Assembly (NCBI GenBank): GCA_026197075.1
Contig: JAPHQV010000009.1
Span: 1-50,857, forward strand
Length of the DNA: 50,857 bases
Direction: 5' to 3'
DNA from: Gammaproteobacteria bacterium
GTDB lineage: Bacteria; Pseudomonadota; Gammaproteobacteria; DSM-19610
Position numbers and translations under genes: made by a program. A model generated the notes under the pieces. The model was not told the origin of the DNA and did not search any database. It saw only the letters and a program-made list of their open reading frames with translations. Positions 43,732 to 50,857 of this stretch are shown one piece after another. How positions within the stretch are numbered: position 1 is the first letter of the stretch; each line of letters begins with the position of its first letter.

Positions 43732-44490
43732 TCAAACGGGGTTGTCGACCTCGATGAAGCGGTGTTCCAGGCCGAAATGCCCCGCCAGGCAGGCCCCCAG
43801 CGCCTGCACGCCATAGCGTTCGGTGGCATGGTGGCCGGCGGCGAAATAATGGATGCCGCATTCCCGCGCCACGTGCACCGTGGGCTCGGAGATCTCGCCG
43901 CTGAGGAAGGCATCCACCCCCTGCGCAACCGCCTGTTCGATATACCCCTGGGCCGCGCCGGTGCACCAGGCCAGGCGCTCGATCCGCGCGCCGGATCCCG
44001 GGATGTGCTGTGGCCGACGGCCCAGGCGGCGTTCGATGTGGGCGCCGAAGGCTTCCGCCGTCATGGGGGATTCCGGGACACCGAGGAACAACAATTGCGG
44101 GCCGCCGGGCTCACCGGTCCGATCCTGCACGGTCAGGCCCAGGCGTTGCGCCAGCTGGGCGTTGTTGCCCACGGTGGCATGGGCATCGAGCGGCAGATGA
44201 TAGGCGAGCAGGCTGATATCGTGCTGCAACAGCAGGCGCAGCCGCCGCTGCTTCATGCCCGTGATGCGTGCATCCTCGCCTTTCCAGAAATAACCATGAT
44301 GCACCAGCAGGGCATCGGCGCCGGCTTCGATGGCCGCCTCGATCAGCGCCTGGCTGGCCGTCACGCCACTCACCAGTCGTCGTACCTCACCGCGTCCCTC
44401 CACCTGCAGGCCATTGGGGCAGTAGTCCCGGAAGCTGGCCGCATCCAGGTACTGGTCGCAATACTGCACGAGTTCCTTGAGTGAAGTCAT
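43732..44490 (-). CDS. Nif3-like dinuclear metal-centre protein (YbgI family)
   Basis: 252 aa from the ATG at 44490 (MTSLKELVQYCDQYLDAASF). Conserved metal ligands appear in LLVHHGYFWKG (H64, H65) and YHLPLDAH (D102, H104), with the C-terminal AAGHHATERYG completing the di-metal site. NIF3/YbgI proteins are toroidal hexamers sometimes linked to GTP-cyclohydrolase-type chemistry, but the role is unresolved. Divergent from the degS-like gene with 117 bp between. Confidence 0.92.
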   Translation of the reverse strand: MTSLKELVQYCDQYLDAASFRDYCPNGLQVEGRGEVRRLVSGVTASQALIEAAIEAGADALLVHHGYFWKGEDARITGMKQRRLRLLLQHDISLLAYHLPLDAHATVGNNAQLAQRLGLTVQDRTGEPGGPQLLFLGVPESPMTAEAFGAHIERRLGRRPQHIPGSGARIERLAWCTGAAQGYIEQAVAQGVDAFLSGEISEPTVHVARECGIHYFAAGHHATERYGVQALGACLAGHFGLEHRFIEVDNPV

Positions 44491-44607
44491 GCGCCGCAGT
44501 CTATTGGGTTTGCCGTCCGCACGCCAGGCGGATGGCAAGGTTAGACCAGACCCACCCCGGCGCAGTAGAATGGAAAACCTTCCTTCATCACCCAACCGGC
44601 ACCGTCC

Positions 44608-45786
<1,179 letters not shown>

Positions 45787-45814
45787 CGGGGCGGCATACC
45801 CGCCCTGCCCCCCC

Positions 45815-45882
45815 TGTAGGAGCGGCTTTAGCCGCGAATGGAGTACGCCCACCACCGCTTCGCGGCTAAAGCCGCTCCTACA
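45815..45882. repeat. REP-like palindrome B, perfect 24-bp arms
   Basis: The left arm TGTAGGAGCGGCTTTAGCCG plus CGAA (45815-45838) and right arm (45859-45882) are exact reverse complements around a 20-nt spacer. Each arm contains its own smaller hairpin (GCGGCTTTAGCCGC). It lies between convergent degS and hisC. The right end supplies the hisC TAG stop. Confidence 0.9.
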
Positions 45883-46960
45883 GCGCCGCGCGCAGCGCTC
45901 CCAGGAAAGCCTCGTTCTCCTCCGGCTTGCCCACCGTCACACGCAGGCAATCGGCCAGCACACCGCCGGCGCCAGACAGGTTCTTGATCAACACGCCCTG
46001 CTGCTTGAGCGCCTCGAACAATTCCTGGCCACGCCCGGTCGGCACTCGGAACAGAATGAAATTGGCATCGCTGGGAAAGACCTCCAGGCCCGGCAATGCC
46101 TCCAATGCGGCCAGCAGCGCGGTGCGATCGGTGCGGATCTTCCGTGCCTGCTCCTCCAGCACCTCCACATGGCGCAGGGCGAACTCGCCGCTGGCCTGGG
46201 TCAGCACGTTGATGTTGTAAGGCAGGCGCGTTTTGTCGATCTCTCCCAGCCAGCCGGGAACACCGATCAGCAGACCGAGGCGCAGGCCCGCCAGCCCCAT
46301 CTTGGAGACGGTGCGCAGCACCAGCAGATTGTCATAACGTCCCAGACGATCCAGGAAGGAGGCGTCGGTGAAGGGTGCATAGGCCTCGTCCACCACCACC
46401 AGGCCGGGGGCGATATCCAGGATCGTCTCGAGATCGGATGCACGGAACAGGTTGCCGGTCGGGTTGTTGGGATAGGCAAGAAAGATCACCGCCGGCTGGT
46501 GCGTTTCAATGGCCACCCGCATGGCATCCATGTCGAGCTGGAAATCGCCGTCCAGCGGCACCCCCACGTAGTCCATGCCCACCAGGGTGGCGATCATGCG
46601 GTACATGACAAAGCTGGGCTCAGGCGCCAGTACCACGCGGCCCGGCTGCGCCACGGCCAGTGCGATCATCTGGATCAACTCGTCGGAACCGTTGCCGAGC
46701 AAGATCTCCATGTCCGCCGGTACCTGCATGCAGGCGCGCAGACGCTCTCGGAGCTGGCGTGCGCCCGGATCGGGATAGCGGTTGAGGCTGACTTCCCGCA
46801 GGGTGTCCAGCCAGGCCTCGACCATCGCTTGTGGCCAGGTATAGGGATTTTCCATGGCGTCCAGCTTGATGCAGTCACCGGGATCCGGGACATGATAGGC
46901 CGATAATGCCCGAATCTCGGGGCGAATCCAGCGGTTGATCTTGTCGGTGGGTTTGCTCAT
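45878..46960 (-). CDS. hisC: Histidinol-phosphate aminotransferase HisC
   Basis: 360-aa fold-type I PLP aminotransferase converting imidazole-acetol phosphate to histidinol phosphate. LGNGSDELIQMI (about 88-99), YPNNPTGN (about 163-170), DEAYAPF (191-197) and the PLP lysine in VSKMGLAGLRLG (K220) are present. The C terminus reads ALRAAL and the stop TAG lies within the end of REP B (CTG TAG junction). Follows hisD in the hisG-hisD-hisC order with a REP in the 84-bp gap. Confidence 0.96.
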   Translation of the reverse strand: MSKPTDKINRWIRPEIRALSAYHVPDPGDCIKLDAMENPYTWPQAMVEAWLDTLREVSLNRYPDPGARQLRERLRACMQVPADMEILLGNGSDELIQMIALAVAQPGRVVLAPEPSFVMYRMIATLVGMDYVGVPLDGDFQLDMDAMRVAIETHQPAVIFLAYPNNPTGNLFRASDLETILDIAPGLVVVDEAYAPFTDASFLDRLGRYDNLLVLRTVSKMGLAGLRLGLLIGVPGWLGEIDKTRLPYNINVLTQASGEFALRHVEVLEEQARKIRTDRTALLAALEALPGLEVFPSDANFILFRVPTGRGQELFEALKQQGVLIKNLSGAGGVLADCLRVTVGKPEENEAFLGALRAAL

Positions 46961-46997
46961 GTCGTGAATATTGTACCGGGCATTGCATGACGATCCC

Positions 46998-47048
46998 TGT
47001 AGGAGCGGCCTTTGGCCGCGAATGTTCGCGGGCAGAGCCCGCTCCTAC
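46998..47048. repeat. REP-like palindrome C between hisD and hisC
   Basis: TGTAGGAGCGG...GGCCGCGAA (46998-47022) and TTCGCGGGCAGAGCCCGC...CCTAC (47025-47048) separated by only 2 nt, so the spacer is nearly lost. The right end contains the hisD stop codon (TAG, complement of 47045-47047). Right arm of the GGGCAGAGCCC subtype, as in copy A. Confidence 0.85.
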
Positions 47049-48349
47049 TTGTGTTTGATACGGTACTCCGCCGAACGCGCATGGGCGGTGAGACCCTCAC
47101 CGCGTGCCAGCGCCGAGGCGGTCTCGCCGAGATCCGAGGCACCATTCTCCGAGGCCATGATCAGGCTGGAGCGTTTCTGGAAGTCATACACCCCGAGCGG
47201 CGAGGAGAAGCGCGCCGTGCGCGAGGTGGGCAGCACGTGGTTCGGCCCGGCGCAGTAATCGCCCAGTGCCTCGGCGGTGTGACGGCCCATGAAGATGGCA
47301 CCGGCGTGGCGGATGCGTGACGCCAGGGCCTGGGGATCGGCTACTGACAATTCCAGGTGTTCCGGGGCGATGTAGTTGGACACCTGCACGGCCTCGTCCA
47401 GGTCGCGCACCTGGATCAGGGCGCCGCGACCGGAGAGCGAGGTCTCGATGACCTTGCGGCGTTCCATGGTGGGGAGCAGTTTCTCGATACTCTGCTGCAC
47501 CCGGTCGAGATAGGCGCCATCGGGACTGAGCAGGATGGCCTGCGCGTCCTCGTCGTGCTCGGCCTGGGAAAACAGGTCCATGGCAATCCAGTCGGGATCG
47601 GTGCCGCCGTCGCTGATCACCAGGATCTCCGAAGGGCCGGCGATCATGTCGATGCCCACGGCACCGAACACCATGCCCTTGGCGGTGGCCACGTAGATGT
47701 TGCCCGGCCCGGTGACCTTGTCCACCTGGGGGATGGTCTCGGTACCATAGGCCAGTGCCGCCACTGCCTGGGCGCCGCCGATGGCGAACACACGGTCCAC
47801 CCCGGCGATGGCCGCTGCCGCCAGCACCAGGTCGTTCACCACGCCGTCAGGCGTGGGCACCACCATGATCAGCTCCCCTACCCCGGCCACCTTGGCGGGC
47901 ACGGCGTTCATCAGCACCGAGGAGGGATAGGCGGCCTTGCCGCCGGGCACGTACAGGCCCACGCGATCGAGCGGCGTCACCTGCTGGCCCAGTACGGTAC
48001 CGTCAGCCTCGGTATAGGACCAGGACTCCATCTTCTGACGTTCGGCATAGAGGCGCACGCGCTCGGCGGCCCGCTCCAGGGCGGCACGGTGCTGTGGCGA
48101 GATACGCTCCAGCGCCTCCTGCAACCGTGCCAGGGGGATTTCCAGGTCGGCCATGCAATCGGCATGGGTGCGGTCGAAGCGATTGGTGTACTCCACCACG
48201 GCGGCGTCGCCGCGGGCACGCACATCGGCCAGGATGGCGCGCACGGTGCTTTCCACCTGCGCGTCGGACACCGCCTCCCAGGCCAGCAGCTGCTCGAGCC
48301 GGGCCTGGAAATCGGGATCGGTGCTGTTCAGTCGTGTGATGGCTACCAT
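47045..48349 (-). CDS. hisD: Histidinol dehydrogenase HisD
   Basis: 434-aa zinc enzyme carrying out the two NAD-dependent oxidations of histidinol to histidine. Typical segments: [68 protein letters not shown] and [13 protein letters not shown], with the catalytic Glu/His in IAPEHLE. Ends KHK with its stop inside REP C. Lies between hisG and hisC, with REP palindromes on both sides. Confidence 0.97.
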   Translation of the reverse strand: MVAITRLNSTDPDFQARLEQLLAWEAVSDAQVESTVRAILADVRARGDAAVVEYTNRFDRTHADCMADLEIPLARLQEALERISPQHRAALERAAERVRLYAERQKMESWSYTEADGTVLGQQVTPLDRVGLYVPGGKAAYPSSVLMNAVPAKVAGVGELIMVVPTPDGVVNDLVLAAAAIAGVDRVFAIGGAQAVAALAYGTETIPQVDKVTGPGNIYVATAKGMVFGAVGIDMIAGPSEILVISDGGTDPDWIAMDLFSQAEHDEDAQAILLSPDGAYLDRVQQSIEKLLPTMERRKVIETSLSGRGALIQVRDLDEAVQVSNYIAPEHLELSVADPQALASRIRHAGAIFMGRHTAEALGDYCAGPNHVLPTSRTARFSSPLGVYDFQKRSSLIMASENGASDLGETASALARGEGLTAHARSAEYRIKHK

Positions 48350-48401
48350 GTTTCTGATCCTTCAAGAATCGGGATTGGCGTTTCCGTCATGGGCACGCCC
48401 C

Positions 48402-48469
48402 TGTAGGAGCGGCCTCTGGCCGCGAAGGTTTTGCGGTAAACCCGTTCGCGGCCAGAGGCCGCTCCTGCA
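48402..48469. repeat. REP-like palindrome D between hisG and hisD
   Basis: Left arm 48402-48426 and right arm 48445-48469 (TGTAGGAGCGGCCTCTGGCC type) match at 24 of 25 positions around an 18-nt spacer. It occupies part of the 158-bp hisG-hisD gap, 38 bp past the hisG stop. Confidence 0.9.
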
Positions 48470-48507
48470 GTGTATTCGGCAGTGCCGTCGCTACTGGGTG
48501 CACACGC

Positions 48508-49146
48508 TCAATCGCTTCGACCAACTGCCTCCGCGATGCGGTCGATGAATTCCTTCACCCGCTCGTGCTTCATCTTCATGGAGGCCTTGTTCACCACCAG
48601 CCGCGAGCTGATGTCGGCGATGTGTTCCAGCGGTTCCAGGCCGTTGGCCTTGAGGGTATTACCCGTGTCCACCACGTCGACGATGCGGTCCGCCAGGCCC
48701 ACCAGGGGCGCCAGCTCCATGGAACCATACAGCTTGATGATCTCCACCTGGCGGCCACGCTCGGCGTAGTAACGGCGGGTGGTATGCACATACTTGGTGG
48801 CGATGCGCATGTGTTCCGGTTCCGCGGCGCCACCCACCGGCCCGGCCACCATCAACTTGCAGCGGGCGATATTCAGGTCCACGGGCTCGTACAGTCCCTC
48901 ACCGCCGTGCTCCATGAGCACATCCTTGCCGGCCACGCCGAGATCGGCGGCGCCGTACTGCACATAGGTGGGCACGTCGGAGGCACGGATGATCACCAGC
49001 TTCACATCGGCCTGGTTGGTGTCCAGGATCAGCTTGCGGCTGGTTTCCGGATCGTCAACGGGAACGATGCCCGCATGAGCCAGCAGCGGCAAGGTCTCCT
49101 TGAAGATACGGCCCTTTGACAGGGCGATGGTCAGCGTATTGCTCAT
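48508..49146 (-). CDS. hisG: ATP phosphoribosyltransferase catalytic subunit HisG (short form)
   Basis: Condenses ATP and PRPP, first step of histidine synthesis. 212 aa, so it lacks the C-terminal ACT-like regulatory domain of long HisG and needs HisZ (10059-11243) for activity and feedback. Motifs: [41 protein letters not shown] and the PRPP-binding [17 protein letters not shown]. Lies 57 bp after murA. Confidence 0.96.
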   Translation of the reverse strand: MSNTLTIALSKGRIFKETLPLLAHAGIVPVDDPETSRKLILDTNQADVKLVIIRASDVPTYVQYGAADLGVAGKDVLMEHGGEGLYEPVDLNIARCKLMVAGPVGGAAEPEHMRIATKYVHTTRRYYAERGRQVEIIKLYGSMELAPLVGLADRIVDVVDTGNTLKANGLEPLEHIADISSRLVVNKASMKMKHERVKEFIDRIAEAVGRSD

Positions 49147-49174
49147 GGTGTATGGCCTGTCACTTTATCGATTG

Positions 49175-49196
49175 TTCACCGCGCCTTTGCGGTGAA
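49175..49196. repeat. Small palindrome TTCACCGC-GCCTTT-GCGGTGAA
   Basis: 8-bp perfect arms (49175-49182, 49189-49196) with a 6-nt loop, between the murA stop (49204) and the hisG start. The arms equal the outer ends of the larger repeat at 38096-38177, so it looks like an internally deleted copy. It may also act as a weak hairpin in the murA-hisG transcript. Confidence 0.6.
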
Positions 49197-49203
49197 CCCA
49201 TTC

Positions 49204-50466
<1,263 letters not shown>

Positions 50467-50474
50467 TCAGGCCG

Positions 50475-50732
50475 TCACTGTCCCAGGGGGGTCTGGCTGG
50501 CCCACTGCTCGGGCGTATAGGTGCGCAGGGACAGGGCATGCACCACGTTGTCCCGCATCAGGTTGCCCAGGGTGCCGTACACCAGCTGGTGCTGCTGTAC
50601 CATGTTCTTGCCCGCGAAGGCAGGGCTGATGACGATGGCGTCGAACTTGTCACCCTGGCCGCTGACAGTGGCCTGGCAATCGGGCACGCCGGCCTCGATC
50701 AATCGCTTGATTTCTTCTGCACTTATACTCAT
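50475..50732 (-). CDS. ibaG: BolA-family protein IbaG
   Basis: 85 aa. BolA fold with the conserved central region GDKFDAIVISPAFAGKNMVQQHQLVYGTLGNLM, including a His in QQHQLVY that can bind a shared [2Fe-2S] cluster with monothiol glutaredoxin. Located immediately before murA, the conserved ibaG-murA pair. The more distant mla genes, usually upstream, would lie beyond the window. Confidence 0.93.
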   Translation of the reverse strand: MSISAEEIKRLIEAGVPDCQATVSGQGDKFDAIVISPAFAGKNMVQQHQLVYGTLGNLMRDNVVHALSLRTYTPEQWASQTPLGQ

Positions 50733-50815
50733 AAGTCATTGTTCCATTGGAATGATTACCCCACCCGAGCGCCCGCGGGCAGGTCCGGCATGGACCGAAA
50801 CGGTGCATCATATAG

Positions 50816-50848
50816 AAAAACCACCCTCAGCGGGAGGCGCGCCGGTGG
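50816..50848 (-). terminator. Candidate terminator of an upstream gene beyond the window
   Basis: On the minus strand CCACC (50848-50844) pairs with GGTGG (50825-50821), with possible inner pairing, followed by TTTTTC. It lies 84 bp before the ibaG start. Bases 50733-50857 show no reading frame I can support. Confidence 0.35.
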
Positions 50849-50857
50849 CTCAGGCCG

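Overview
This window is about 50.9 kb of GC-rich bacterial chromosome, and nearly all of it is conserved core gene clusters. Gene content and order (hfq-hflX-hflK-hflC, rnr-rlmB-rpsF-priB-rpsR-rplI-dnaB, petABC-sspA-sspB, ibaG-murA-hisG-hisD-hisC) point to a gammaproteobacterium. A short-form HisG with HisZ, a degS/algW-like protease beside nif3, and an endonuclease-type MutL are closer to the Chromatiales/Pseudomonas side than to the enterics. A chemolithotrophic or purple-sulphur relative is plausible, but that placement is inference.

Layout. 1-8.3 kb (minus strand): partial alr, dnaB, rplI, a DUF2232 membrane protein, rpsR, priB, rpsF, rlmB, an OmpA-like lipoprotein and rnr. 8.4-8.6 kb: tRNA-Leu(CAG) on the plus strand with a good promoter and a terminator shared with purA. 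8.6-18.5 kb (minus): purA, hisZ, a DUF2065 protein, hflC, hflK, hflX, hfq, miaA, mutL. 18.5-27.2 kb is the least standard part. The usual tsaE-amidase-mutL run is opened twice, first by an unrecognised nine-helix membrane protein on the plus strand between mutL and the amidase gene, then by a block between the amidase gene and tsaE. That block holds a DUF2189 protein, a Cu(I) P-type ATPase, YjbQ, a small lipoprotein, a BON lipoprotein and a CsbD-like miniprotein. 27.2-34.1 kb: tsaE, nnr, divergent queG, small DUF6164- and DUF4124-type proteins, an orphan TonB-dependent receptor and a small outer-membrane barrel. 34.1-38.1 kb: rsmI divergent from lpoA-yraN-dolP. 38.2-39.7 kb: an FAD-linked oxidase. 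39.7-43.5 kb: sspB, sspA and the cytochrome bc1 operon petABC. 43.7-50.7 kb: nif3, degS/algW, hisC, hisD, hisG, murA, ibaG.

The most distinctive non-coding signal is a family of REP-like palindromes with conserved outer ends TGTAGGAGCGG / CCGCTCCTACA, four copies between 39.6 and 48.5 kb. Three genes (the FAD oxidase, hisC and hisD) take their TAG stop codon from the palindrome end itself, and the FAD oxidase has a C-terminal tail translated from a degenerate copy. Other repeats are a perfect 23-bp inverted repeat of the GGGGACAGATTTATTT type (25.7 kb) and a TTCACCGC...GCGGTGAA palindrome family (38.1 and 49.2 kb).

Functionally the window covers replication and primosome (dnaB, priB), translation (rplI, rpsR, rpsF, rlmB, rsmI, tRNA, miaA, tsaE, queG), RNA control (hfq, rnr), envelope work (alr, murA, amiC, lpoA, dolP, degS, hflKC), histidine synthesis, mismatch repair and bc1-based respiration. 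No CRISPR array, prophage, complete insertion sequence or obvious new defence system was seen.
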